The notes below the pieces were generated by a model that did not search any database, was not told the DNA's origin, and worked only from the letters and a program-made list of their open reading frames with translations. From Stappia indica (GTDB taxonomy: Bacteria > Pseudomonadota > Alphaproteobacteria > Rhizobiales > Stappiaceae), in assembly GCF_001696535.1 (NCBI RefSeq), contig NZ_MBQE01000001.1, forward strand, positions 1,054,001 to 1,118,000: a stretch of 64,000 nucleotides of DNA. Direction: 5' to 3'. A program made the position numbers and the translations under genes. This document shows, piece after piece, positions 37,670-45,624 of the stretch; positions within the stretch are counted from its first letter, which is position 1, and every line of letters starts with the position of its first letter.

Positions 37670-38686
37670 TCAGCTGACGCGGGCGATGCAGAATTCGACC
37701 GCCTCGGCCAGCGCCTCGCGCTGCCCGCCGGCAGGTAATCCCCGCAGCGCGTCGAGCGCCTCGGCACCGAAGGCACGGGCCCGCTCGATGGTCTCGGTGA
37801 GCGCCCCCGTCTCCTGCATGATCGCGATGGCACGGTCGAGATCGCCGTCGCGCACATCGCCCTCTTCCAGGCAGCGCGACCAGAACTCGCGGTCCTCCGG
37901 CTTGCCCCGGCGGATGGCGAGGATAACCGGCAGGGTGATCTTGCCTTCGCGCAGGTCGTCGCCGGTGTCCTTGCCGAGATCGGCGGCCGAGCCACCGTAA
38001 TCGAGCGCATCGTCGACGAGCTGGAAGGCAAGGCCGAGCGCCATGCCGTAGGCGCGGGCATGGGCGCGGTCGGCGTCGGAGGCCTCGGCGATGACCGGGC
38101 CGACCTCGGCGGCAGCGGCGAACAGGGCCGCCGTCTTCGCCTCGATGACCTGCATGTAGCGCTCTTCGGTGGTCTCAAGGTCCTGCGCCGCACCGAGCTG
38201 CATGACCTCGCCCTCGGCGATGACGGCAGAGGCGCTGGCCAAGATCTGCAGCGCCTCGAGCGAGCCGACATCGACCATCATCTTGAAGGCCTGGCCGAGC
38301 AGGTAGTCGCCGACCAGCACGCTTGCCTGATTGCCCCACAACTTGCGCGCAGCCAGCTTGCCGCGCCGCATGTCGCTCTCGTCGACGACATCGTCGTGCA
38401 GGAGCGTCGCCGTGTGCATGAACTCGACGCTGGCGGCGAGGCCGACATGGCCCTCGCCCGAATAGCCGAACATGTCGGCCATCGCGAGCGTCAGCATCGG
38501 CCGCAGCCGCTTGCCGCCCGACGAGATCAGGTGACGGGCGATCTCCGGGATCAGCTCGACATTCGATCCCGCCTTGGACAGGATGAGCTGGTTGACGGCT
38601 TCCATGCCGCCGGCGGTGAGGTCGACCAGGTTCTGGATGCTGGCCGGTTCTGACCGGGTTTCGCGCAAGGGAACCACCACGCCCAC
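37670..38686 (-). CDS. Polyprenyl diphosphate synthase (ubiquinone side-chain, octa/decaprenyl type)
   Basis: The 338-residue trans-prenyltransferase has both aspartate-rich motifs: first LLHDDVVDESDMRRG near residue 95 and second FQLVDDALDYGG near 220, plus SGGKRLRPMLTLA. The residue before the first motif and the overall type fit long-chain synthases that make the quinone tail. Chain length cannot be read precisely, so ispB or ddsA is not assigned. The GTG at 38686 was chosen because GAGG precedes it and the opening MGVVVPLRETRSEPAS is typical; an ATG at 38725 is possible. Confidence 0.92.
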   Translation of the reverse strand: MGVVVPLRETRSEPASIQNLVDLTAGGMEAVNQLILSKAGSNVELIPEIARHLISSGGKRLRPMLTLAMADMFGYSGEGHVGLAASVEFMHTATLLHDDVVDESDMRRGKLAARKLWGNQASVLVGDYLLGQAFKMMVDVGSLEALQILASASAVIAEGEVMQLGAAQDLETTEERYMQVIEAKTAALFAAAAEVGPVIAEASDADRAHARAYGMALGLAFQLVDDALDYGGSAADLGKDTGDDLREGKITLPVILAIRRGKPEDREFWSRCLEEGDVRDGDLDRAIAIMQETGALTETIERARAFGAEALDALRGLPAGGQREALAEAVEFCIARVS

Positions 38687-38879
38687 GTTGAACAACCTCG
38701 TTTCGAATAAGAGACGGGCGGACAATAGGTCCCGCCCATGCCCACGGCAAGCCGTCTTTCGCGAGACGCACCGTTGACCAAACCGCGCGGATGCCGCACA
38801 GGCGCGTCAGGGAATGTCGCCTCGACCGGCCTGGTCTTGTAAGGTGCCCCACCCGAACGACCGAATGGACAAGGACTAC

Positions 38880-39146
38880 ATGGTTCCTCTGCTCAAGACC
38901 AACGATATGGTCCTGATTTCCTATGTCGAAACGCTTCTGACCGAAGCGGGTATCGGCCATCTGGTGCTCGACGGCAACATGAGCATCCTGGAAGGCTCGC
39001 TCGGCATCATCCCGCGCCGGGTGATGGTGATCGAGGACGACCTCGGCGCGGCCATTCGCCTCATGCGCAAGATGGAGCTCGGCCACGAGCTCGATGCCGA
39101 CACGCTGGCCCGCCACGACAAGGCCGGCGGGAGCCCTCAGCCGTGA
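38880..39146 (+). CDS. DUF2007 domain protein
   Basis: The 88-residue protein matches the DUF2007 (putative signal-transducing, GlnB-fold-like) pattern: MVPLLKTNDMVLISYVETLLTEAGI is followed by GSLGIIPRRVMVIEDDLGAAIRLM. AAGGA lies five bases before the ATG at 38880; a start at 38865 lacks one. The stop overlaps the GTG of the methyltransferase gene as GTGA. The family often sits beside this methyltransferase and across from the polyprenyl synthase in Rhizobiales, as here. Its function is unknown. Confidence 0.85.
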   Translation: MVPLLKTNDMVLISYVETLLTEAGIGHLVLDGNMSILEGSLGIIPRRVMVIEDDLGAAIRLMRKMELGHELDADTLARHDKAGGSPQP

Positions 39147-40039
39147 GCGGCGACGTGCAGGACGCGGCCGGTATGAAAGCCACAGATATGGAAGCGGCTA
39201 TGGAGGCCGCAGCCGCGGAACCGGTCGAGGCGGGACCTGTCGAGCAGGCCTTGCAGGAAAGCGCGGAGATCACCAAGGACGCCTTTCTCGGCGGGCTGGT
39301 GCAGGTGCTGCAGCCGGCGCGCGGCGCCCACCGCGCCGGGCTGGATGCGGTCTATCTGGCCGCTGCCGTGCCCGCCGGAACGCGCGGGCGGGTGGTGGAC
39401 CTCGGCTCGGGCGTCGGCACCGCCGGCTTCTGCCTCGCCGCACGCCTGCCGGAGGTGGAGGTGCTGCTGGTCGACCGCGACCGGGCGGCGCTGGATCTGG
39501 CGGAGCGGGCGCTGGCCCTGCCCGACAATGCCGGTTTCGCCCCGCGCGTCTCCATCGTCGAGGCGGACATCGCCGCCCGCGGGCGCGAACGCCACGCCGC
39601 CGGCCTGACGCCCGGCCTTGCCGACCACGCCATCGTCAACCCGCCCTACTATGCCGACGGGCGCTTCCGCGCCTCGCCCGCCGCCCCGCGCGCCGGGGCG
39701 CATGTGCTGGACACGCGCGGGCTGGAGCCCTGGGTGCGGGTTGCCACCGACATCGTCCGCGAGGGCGGCACGCTGACCATGATCTTCCGCGCCGACGGGC
39801 TGGGCGAGATCCTGCAGCTGCTGCCCGGCCGCTTCGGCGCCATCGACGTCATTCCGCTGCGCCCGCGCCCCGAAGCCGCGGCAACGCGCATCCTGGTGCG
39901 CAGCGTGCGGGCAAGCCGCGCGCCGATGCGCCTGCTGCCGGGTTTCGTGCTGCACGAGGGCGCCGGCTCCGACTTCACCCCCGAGGCACGCGCGATCATG
40001 CGCGACGGCGCCGGCCTGCCGCCGCCCCCGCCGCGCTGA
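39143..40039 (+). CDS. TrmN6-like SAM-dependent methyltransferase
   Basis: The 298-residue protein is a class I methyltransferase: the SAM loop VVDLGSGVGTAGFCLAARLP follows RGAHRAGLDAVYLAAAVP. NPPYYADG is the N6-adenine/glutamine methyltransferase motif. It resembles tRNA1(Val) adenine-37 N6-methyltransferase (YfiC/TrmN6). The GTG start at 39143 overlaps the DUF2007 stop and has GGGAG nine bases upstream. The first ~45 residues are an acidic, alanine-rich extension of uncertain value, and an ATG further in is possible. Confidence 0.82.
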   Translation: MSGDVQDAAGMKATDMEAAMEAAAAEPVEAGPVEQALQESAEITKDAFLGGLVQVLQPARGAHRAGLDAVYLAAAVPAGTRGRVVDLGSGVGTAGFCLAARLPEVEVLLVDRDRAALDLAERALALPDNAGFAPRVSIVEADIAARGRERHAAGLTPGLADHAIVNPPYYADGRFRASPAAPRAGAHVLDTRGLEPWVRVATDIVREGGTLTMIFRADGLGEILQLLPGRFGAIDVIPLRPRPEAAATRILVRSVRASRAPMRLLPGFVLHEGAGSDFTPEARAIMRDGAGLPPPPPR

Positions 40040-40097
40040 GAGGCGCGGCCGACAGTTCGGTCGTCGCTGTTTCTGGAGAACCGGGACTGCACGCCCT

Positions 40098-40124
40098 AAA
40101 ACATGATTGTTTTGCTCATGTTTT
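40098..40124. promoter_or_regulatory. Perfect 9-bp inverted repeat upstream of an AT-rich orphan gene
   Basis: AAAACATGA (40098-40106) and TCATGTTTT (40116-40124) flank a nine-base spacer. It ends 38 bases before the start at 40163 and 59 bases after the methyltransferase stop. It could be an operator for the orphan gene or a weak terminator for the gene before it. Confidence 0.45.
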
Positions 40125-40162
40125 GTACCTACCCTCCTTGCAACCACGGATGGAGGGGTTTC

Positions 40163-40528
40163 ATGGAATGGCGTCTGTCCCAAACGGCAAAGGGCAACAT
40201 CAAGTCGCTGCTGATCGTCGCGTGCCTCGCCGTGGTGTCCTATCTCATTTTTGCTTTGGGAAAATACTCGCCATTTGTAGCCATCAGTATCTTTGCATCC
40301 TCATATCTGACATTCAGATGGATTGGACTGTGCAAAATTGAAATAAAATACATAAATTACAAATTCTATTCCTCTATATATTTTGCAATATTTTCAATAT
40401 ACGCCTTCCATCATTTTAACAGTGACGACTATCCGTTGCTGAATTTTCTGTATTTTTTCTTTGGCATTGGCATGCACGGGGCGCTCTCTCTCGAGCTCGC
40501 CCTGGGTTTCAATCGCCGCAGCAGGTAG
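40163..40528 (+). CDS. AT-rich orphan membrane protein
   Basis: The 121-residue protein has about four membrane helices and is rich in Ile, Phe and Tyr. I do not recognise it. Its DNA, especially 40250-40460, is far more AT-rich than all surrounding genes and uses codons (ATA, TTT, AAT, AAA) rare elsewhere in the window. This points to recent acquisition from another genome. GGAGGGG precedes the ATG at 40163, so it is probably expressed. No mobile-element gene adjoins it. Confidence 0.7.
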   Translation: MEWRLSQTAKGNIKSLLIVACLAVVSYLIFALGKYSPFVAISIFASSYLTFRWIGLCKIEIKYINYKFYSSIYFAIFSIYAFHHFNSDDYPLLNFLYFFFGIGMHGALSLELALGFNRRSR

Positions 40529-40610
40529 CCGCACGGCCTAGGATGCCCGTGCGGCGGGGCATGGCGATGCGTCACGCCCCGCGCAGTGGACCGCAGGCAG
40601 GACCGATCCG

Positions 40611-40880
40611 TCAGTGGATCGGGAACTCCGCGTCGAGGATGCGCCAGTCGCTCGGCCCGATCAGGTCGCGATGGGAAATGCGCACCGAATGCAGCTTGCC
40701 CTCGATGTCGCGCTCCCAGAACTGCAGGAAACGGCCGAGCTCCGGGAAGGTCGGCGCCTTATCCAGCGTTTGCCAGAGGAAGGTCTGCAGCAACCGCGGA
40801 TGGTCGGGCATGTGGTAGAGGATATGGGCCGTGAGCAGGCCGTAGCCCTCAAGCTGGCGGGAAAAATCCGATGATCTCAT
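40611..40880 (-). CDS. usg: Usg family protein
   Basis: The 89-residue protein matches the alphaproteobacterial Usg family: FSRQLEGYGLLTAHILYHMPDHPRLLQTFLWQTLDKAPTFP region, then LGRFLQFWERDIEGKLHSV and DWRILDAEFPI at the end. It is named after a gene upstream of trpF in Caulobacter; its biochemical role is unknown, and no trp gene is near here. The ATG at 40880 has AAAGG nine bases upstream. A full CtrA-type box lies 54 bases before the start. Confidence 0.85.
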   Translation of the reverse strand: MRSSDFSRQLEGYGLLTAHILYHMPDHPRLLQTFLWQTLDKAPTFPELGRFLQFWERDIEGKLHSVRISHRDLIGPSDWRILDAEFPIH

Positions 40881-40933
40881 GATCCGAACCTTTCGAAGTC
40901 CCTCACCCAGGGTCAAGTGTCCGGAAATCATGG

Positions 40934-40948
40934 TTAATGACGGGTTAA
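40934..40948 (-). promoter_or_regulatory. CtrA-type box upstream of usg
   Basis: TTAA (40934-40937), exactly seven bases, then TTAA (40945-40948) followed by CC. The site is in the 203-base gap between the divergent usg and moxR-type genes and is well placed to control usg. It is one of three perfect matches in the window's non-coding DNA. Confidence 0.5.
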
Positions 40949-41083
40949 CCCGCCCTTTGCGCCCCGGCCCGGGATCTTGTCCCTTAGGACACCTGACAAG
41001 CCCGGCCTGCCCGCACTATGTTGCAGGGAAAGAGCCCGCGCCGCGAGACGGCCGTGCGGGCGAGCCGAGCAACAGGAGCCCAG

Positions 41084-42019
41084 ATGACCGCGCAGCCTCT
41101 CCCGGACACGATCGACGCGACGAGCGCCCTGCTGGACGGCCAGGGCTATGTGGGCGACCGCTCGCTGGCCACCGTGCTGCTGCTGGCGCTGAAGCTGAAG
41201 CGGCCGCTGTTCCTGGAAGGCGAGGCCGGCGTCGGCAAGACCGAGATCGCCAAGGTGCTGTCGCAGGCGCTGGGGCGCGAGCTGATCCGCCTGCAATGCT
41301 ATGAGGGGCTGGACGTTTCCACCGCCGTCTACGAGTGGAACTACGCCGCGCAGATGGTCGAGATCCGCGTGTCGGAAGCGGCCGGCGACACCGACCACGG
41401 CGAGTTGTCGAAGTCGGTCTTCGCCGAGCGCTTCCTGATCAAGCGCCCCGTGCTGCAGGCGCTGGAGCCCTCGCTCTCCGGCCCGCCGGTGTTCCTGATC
41501 GACGAGCTGGACCGCGCCGACGAGGCGTTCGAGGCGTTCCTGCTGGAAGTGCTGTCGGACAACCAGGTGACGATCCCCGAGCTCGGCACGATCCGCGCCG
41601 AGGAGCCGCCCATCGTCATCATCACCACCAACCGCACCCGCGAGATCCACGACGCCCTGAAGCGCCGCTGCCTGTATCACTGGGTCGACTATCCGGACGC
41701 GGAGCGCGAGCTGGAGATCGTCCGCCGCAAGGTGCCGGGCGCCGGCGACCGGCTGTCGCGCGAGCTCGTCGCCTTCGTTCAGGTGCTGCGCACGGACGAG
41801 GACCTGTTCAAGCAGCCGGGCGTTGCCGAGACGCTGGACTGGGCGACCGCGCTGACCGAGCTGGACCAGATCGCCCTGGACCCGGACATGGTGTCCGACA
41901 CGCTGGGCGTGCTGCTGAAATACCAGGACGACATCGAGCGCGTGCGCGGCTCGCGCGCCCGCAAGATCATCGAGGAGATCCAGCGCGACCACGACCGCAC
42001 GGCAAGCGGGTCGGCTTGA
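41084..42019 (+). CDS. MoxR-family AAA+ ATPase (CoxD-like)
   Basis: The 311-residue AAA+ ATPase has Walker A GEAGVGKTE, Walker B VFLIDELDRAD and the sensor region IITTNRTREIHDALKRRC. MoxR ATPases work with von Willebrand factor A proteins to mature or activate target enzymes; CoxD does so for CO dehydrogenase. No CO dehydrogenase gene is present, so the target is unknown. AGGAG precedes the ATG at 41084. The partner VWA gene begins five bases after its stop. Confidence 0.9.
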   Translation: MTAQPLPDTIDATSALLDGQGYVGDRSLATVLLLALKLKRPLFLEGEAGVGKTEIAKVLSQALGRELIRLQCYEGLDVSTAVYEWNYAAQMVEIRVSEAAGDTDHGELSKSVFAERFLIKRPVLQALEPSLSGPPVFLIDELDRADEAFEAFLLEVLSDNQVTIPELGTIRAEEPPIVIITTNRTREIHDALKRRCLYHWVDYPDAERELEIVRRKVPGAGDRLSRELVAFVQVLRTDEDLFKQPGVAETLDWATALTELDQIALDPDMVSDTLGVLLKYQDDIERVRGSRARKIIEEIQRDHDRTASGSA

Positions 42020-42024
42020 GCCCC

Positions 42025-43302
42025 ATGACGGACGAGCGCGCGACCCTGGAAGGCCAGGCCGGCGGACGCATCGCCGAGAACATCGTGCATTTCGCGCGGA
42101 CCCTGCGCCGTGCCGGGCTGCCGGTCGGACCGGCCAGCGTGGTCGACGCGGTGCGCGCGGTCGAGGTTGCCGGCATCCGCAGCCGCGAGGACCTGTACTG
42201 GACGCTGCATGCGGTCTTCGTGCGCAAGCGCGAGCAGCGCGCGGTGTTCGACGAGGCCTTCCGCATCTACTGGCGCTCGCGCGGGCTGATCGAGAAGCTG
42301 CTGTCGATCCTTTCGCCGGTGGCGCCCGCGCGCGGCGAGCCGGACAAGCCCAAGGCCGGCCAGACCCGCGTCGCACAAGCGTTTCAGGCGACGCGCGAAC
42401 GCCAGCAGCAGCACGAGCGCGAGGAAGTGGTGGTGGACGCCCGCTTCACCGTGTCGGGCCGCGAACTGCTGCAGCGCAAGGACTTCGCCCAGATGAACGC
42501 GGAGGAGATCCGCCGGGCCAAGGCGGCGCTGCGGCGCATGGTGCTGCCGATGGAGAAGGTGCGCCTGCGCCGGCTGGTCAGCGCGACGCGCGGGCGCATC
42601 GACCCGCGGCGCACCTTGCGCGCCTCGCTGCGCACCGGCGGCGACATGATCGAGCTGCGCCACCGGCGCCATGATCTCAAGCGCCCGCCCATCGTCGCGC
42701 TCTGCGACATTTCCGGCTCGATGAGCCAGTACACCCGCATCCTGCTGCATTTCATGCATGCGCTGACCGAGGAGCGGCGCAACGTCCACACCTTCCTGTT
42801 CGGCACAAGGCTGACCAATGTCACACGGCAGCTGCGGATGAAGGACCCGGACGAGGCGCTCCTCGCCTGCACGCAAGGGGTGGAGGACTGGTCCGGCGGC
42901 ACGCGCATTGCCACGGCGCTTGCCGCCTTCAACCGGCAATGGTCGCGCCGGGTGCTGTCCGGCGGGCCCATCGTGCTGCTGGTCACCGACGGGCTGGAGC
43001 GCGACACGGACGAGGATCTGGAGCGCGAGATCGACCGGCTGCACCGCTCGTGCCGGCGGCTGATCTGGCTGAACCCCTTGCTGCGCTTCGAAGGGTTCGA
43101 GGCGCGGGCAAGAGGCGTGCGGGCGATGCTGCCGCATGTCGACGAGTTCCGCGCCGTGCACTCGCTGGAGGCGGTCGCCGACCTTTGCACCGCGCTCAGC
43201 GGCGAGCGCGACCGAAGCGGCCAGCTGACCGACCCGCGCGCCTGGCTGCGCCGGGCGGAAGCGCATGCGGCGCAGGACGCGGCGCGTCTCGCCGCGAGCT
43301 GA
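42025..43302 (+). CDS. VWA domain protein (CoxE-like)
   Basis: The 425-residue protein has a CoxE-like N-terminal region and a C-terminal von Willebrand factor A domain. The metal-ion-dependent adhesion site is visible as DISGSMS near residue 232, a later threonine in GGTRIATAL, and VTDGLERD. It follows the MoxR-type gene by five bases, the standard chaperone pair for metalloenzyme assembly. The stop lies three bases from the convergent lrgB stop. Confidence 0.88.
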   Translation: MTDERATLEGQAGGRIAENIVHFARTLRRAGLPVGPASVVDAVRAVEVAGIRSREDLYWTLHAVFVRKREQRAVFDEAFRIYWRSRGLIEKLLSILSPVAPARGEPDKPKAGQTRVAQAFQATRERQQQHEREEVVVDARFTVSGRELLQRKDFAQMNAEEIRRAKAALRRMVLPMEKVRLRRLVSATRGRIDPRRTLRASLRTGGDMIELRHRRHDLKRPPIVALCDISGSMSQYTRILLHFMHALTEERRNVHTFLFGTRLTNVTRQLRMKDPDEALLACTQGVEDWSGGTRIATALAAFNRQWSRRVLSGGPIVLLVTDGLERDTDEDLEREIDRLHRSCRRLIWLNPLLRFEGFEARARGVRAMLPHVDEFRAVHSLEAVADLCTALSGERDRSGQLTDPRAWLRRAEAHAAQDAARLAAS

Positions 43303-43305
43303 CGG

Positions 43306-44028
43306 CTAGCCGAAAATCAGGCGCCAGACGAGCGGCACCAGGAGCGCCGTCGCAATCGCATTCAGCCCCATGGCAAGGCCGGAAAAGGCGCCGGCGGTCT
43401 CGTTGACCAGAAGCGCGCGCGAGGTGCCGATGCCGTGGGCAGCAGTACCGATGGCAAAGCCGCGCGCCCGCCAGTCGCGAATGCGCGCCAGATCCAGCAC
43501 CAGCGGCCCGAGCGCCGCGCCCAGGATCCCCGTCAGGATGACCAGCACGGCGGTGAGCGAGGGCAGCCCGCCGAGCGGCTCGGCAATGCCCATGGCGACC
43601 GGCGCGGTGGCGGATTTCGGCGCCAGCGAGGCCAGCGTCTGGCGCGAGGCGCCGAGCAGCGAGGCGACGGCGAGCGCGGAAAGCGCGGCGGTGAGCGAGC
43701 CGGCCAGCAGGCTGACGCCGATGGCCAGCGCCGAGCGGCGCACCCGCGCGAACTGGCGGTAGAGCGGGATGGCGAGCGCCACCGTCGCCGGCCCTAGCAG
43801 GAAGTGCACGAACTTCGCCCCGTCGAAATAGACCGGATAGGCGGTGCCGCTGACAAGCAGCACGGCGCCGATCAGCAGCACCGCGACCAGCACCGGATTG
43901 ACCAGGGGGTGAAAGCCGGCCCGGCGGTAGAGGAAGAAGCCGAGCTGATAGGCGGCAAGGGTGAGCGTCAGGGCGGCGAGCGGGCTCGCCGACAGATAGA
44001 CCCAGATCTGCGACAGCGGCTCGCTCAT
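43306..44028 (-). CDS. lrgB: LrgB/CidB family membrane protein
   Basis: The 240-residue protein has about eight membrane helices and matches LrgB: HPLVNPVLVAVLLI, YFDGAKFVHFLLGPATVALAIPLYRQ, SLAPKSATAPVAMGIAEPLGG and GTAAHGIGTSRAL. LrgA/LrgB pairs form a holin-like or metabolite-export system; plant LrgAB homologues export glycolate. Its ATG overlaps the lrgA stop as ATGA. The longer reading of this frame to 44691 is arginine-rich noise. Confidence 0.92.
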   Translation of the reverse strand: MSEPLSQIWVYLSASPLAALTLTLAAYQLGFFLYRRAGFHPLVNPVLVAVLLIGAVLLVSGTAYPVYFDGAKFVHFLLGPATVALAIPLYRQFARVRRSALAIGVSLLAGSLTAALSALAVASLLGASRQTLASLAPKSATAPVAMGIAEPLGGLPSLTAVLVILTGILGAALGPLVLDLARIRDWRARGFAIGTAAHGIGTSRALLVNETAGAFSGLAMGLNAIATALLVPLVWRLIFG

Positions 44029-44399
44029 TGCGCGCCTCCCTCGGGACCCGGTTCGCCGTCCGCCTCCTGCCGCGCCAGCCGGCTCATGACGAGGCCGGTG
44101 ACCAGCACGGTGAGCAGGGTGGAGACGATCAGCGCGGCGGTGATCGCCAGCCCCTCGCGCCCGATCAACCCGAGATGCACGACGACGCCGACGCCGGCCG
44201 GCACGAAGAGCAGCGCGAGGTTCTTGAGAAGCGCATCGCCCACCCGGCCGAGATCCTCCCCCACCCCGCCCCGAACGAGCAGCAGCAGGAACAGCAGGAT
44301 CATGCCGAGCACCGGGCCCGGCACCGGCAGGCCGCTGGCGGTGACCACGAGCTCGCCGGCCAGCTGGCAGCACAGTATCAGCGTCAGGGCTCCGATCAT
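44025..44399 (-). CDS. lrgA: LrgA/CidA family membrane protein
   Basis: The 124-residue protein has four membrane helices with the LrgA pattern: GELVVTASGLPVPGPVLGMILLFLLLL, LLKNLALLFVPAGVGVVVH. It is the partner of LrgB, overlapping it by four bases. Together they may set murein-hydrolase export or carry a small acid such as pyruvate or glycolate. GGAGAGG precedes the ATG at 44399. Confidence 0.9.
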   Translation of the reverse strand: MIGALTLILCCQLAGELVVTASGLPVPGPVLGMILLFLLLLVRGGVGEDLGRVGDALLKNLALLFVPAGVGVVVHLGLIGREGLAITAALIVSTLLTVLVTGLVMSRLARQEADGEPGPEGGAQ

Positions 44400-44472
44400 G
44401 CGTGCCTCTCCGTCCGGGTCTTCCTGCAGGGCTCCCACAGTGCAAGCGTGCGCGGGCGCCGGCAAGCGCGGC

Positions 44473-44514
44473 GATGCGGGAGCGGCGTTGCGAGAGCGGG
44501 GTTGCGGGAGCGGG
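44473..44514. repeat. Three tandem 14-base repeats
   Basis: GATGCGGGAGCGGC, GTTGCGAGAGCGGG and GTTGCGGGAGCGGG follow one another directly in non-coding DNA upstream of lrgA. The copies differ at one to three positions. The array is short and may be a slippage product. Confidence 0.6.
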
Positions 44515-44689
44515 GGGCGGTCGTCGTTTTTCGATGTCGCAAGGGAACCGGAAGACTCGCGCGCGAGTTACACGGATGTGATCAGTAGTCGGAAAGGCAG
44601 ATCGGCGGACGACTTGAAATCGCCAAGATTGTCGCCATTTCTTCTCCGACGAAAGCAAGGGAGCCGCGAGCAAGAGCGGCGAACGGACC

Positions 44690-44926
44690 ATGATGCGACT
44701 GACCGAGCCTCACGATCCTGCCACGCCGCGCCGCGGTCGCATGATCCTGCCCGCGCTGATCGTCTTCGTGCTGGGCACGGCCACGCTGATGGTGCTGGGC
44801 GCCGGTCTTGCCGATGTCAGCCGCAAGGACGCAACGCTGGCCCGGCCGGCGGAAACCGCCGCGCCCGCGCAGATCGGCCAGGAAAGCCCCTCAATCGACG
44901 GCGATCAGTTGACGGCGATCAGTTGA
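44690..44926 (+). CDS. Small hypothetical protein with one membrane helix
   Basis: The 78-residue reading frame has a single strong membrane segment (about residues 18-42) after a short basic N-terminus, with a hydrophilic tail ending in SIDGDQLTAIS. I recognise no family. The ribosome-binding site is weak. Its last eight bases overlap the tail of the convergent L,D-transpeptidase gene within a 14-base tandem duplication, so the C-terminus may be recently altered. It may be a real small membrane protein or a chance frame. Confidence 0.45.
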   Translation: MMRLTEPHDPATPRRGRMILPALIVFVLGTATLMVLGAGLADVSRKDATLARPAETAAPAQIGQESPSIDGDQLTAIS

Positions 44927-44927
44927 C
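44900..44927. repeat. Exact 14-base tandem duplication at a convergent gene junction
   Basis: GGCGATCAGTTGAC occurs twice in a row (44900-44913 and 44914-44927). The duplication spans the stop codons of the small + strand gene and of the - strand L,D-transpeptidase. Confidence 0.8.
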
Positions 44928-45437
44928 GGCAATCACCGGCGTGTTGACGCCGACCCGGCGGAACAGGTCGGCAATATCGCGATTGTGCATGCGGATGCAG
45001 CCATAGGACACCGGCCGGCCGATGGAGTCGGGCCGGTTGGTCCCGTGAATGGCATATTCGCCGCCGGCGAGCGTCATCGCCGCAACCCCCATCGGATTGT
45101 TCGGCGCCCCGCCCGCGATGACCCGCGGCAGATGCGGCAGGTCGCGCTTGACCTCTGCCGGCGGCGACCAGGCCGGGCGCACATGCATGCCGGTGATGTA
45201 GGTGCGGCCCGCCCAGGCCTTGCCGCGCTTGCCCACGGCGACCGTGTAGCGCAGGGCCGTGCCGCCGCGTTGCACCAGATAGAGGCGCTTCTCGCTGTTG
45301 CGGATGACGATGGTGCCCGGTGCAATGCGCGTGTCGGAAAAGGCGACGAGCTCCGGCGCGGCAAGTGCCTGGTGGCTCCACAGCGCCACGCCGATTGCCA
45401 GATAGATCGCAACGATACCCCAGACGACCCTGCCCAT
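44919..45437 (-). CDS. L,D-transpeptidase with N-terminal signal/anchor
   Basis: The 172-residue protein has an N-terminal hydrophobic signal or anchor (residues 5-26) and a YkuD domain. RLYLVQRGGTALRYTVAVG opens the domain, and the active site is complete: YAIHGTNRPDSIG and SYGCIRMHNRDI with the nucleophilic cysteine. It differs from the lipoprotein-type enzyme at 10882-11562 in length and anchoring, so the two probably have different jobs in the wall. Its last codons lie in a tandem duplication. Confidence 0.9.
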   Translation of the reverse strand: MGRVVWGIVAIYLAIGVALWSHQALAAPELVAFSDTRIAPGTIVIRNSEKRLYLVQRGGTALRYTVAVGKRGKAWAGRTYITGMHVRPAWSPPAEVKRDLPHLPRVIAGGAPNNPMGVAAMTLAGGEYAIHGTNRPDSIGRPVSYGCIRMHNRDIADLFRRVGVNTPVIAVN

Positions 45438-45566
45438 CGCACGCTCCGGTATTGGTTTACCGAAAGTTTACGCAATCGCCGGACGCGGGGAAACGACAAG
45501 CGCGGATCGCCGCGCGGAATCGATTCGCATGGTTACGGATTAAGGTTTACGCGCCCGCCGCGGGCA

Positions 45567-45600
45567 AAGAAAAACCCCGCCCGGACGAACCGGGCGGGGC
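45567..45600 (-). terminator. Terminator after livK
   Basis: CCCCGCCCGG (45575-45584) and CCGGGCGGGG (45590-45599) form a 10-bp stem. Read on the - strand, TTTTTCTTT follows it. It lies 25 bases past the livK stop. Confidence 0.85.
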
Positions 45601-45624
45601 CAGAAATCCAGTCAGCCGAAAGGC

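Noticed and set aside
43306-44691. A 461-residue version of the LrgB protein starting at 44691
   Set aside because: The extra N-terminal part is arginine-rich and overlaps lrgA; the ATG at 44028 with the ATGA overlap is normal for lrgAB.
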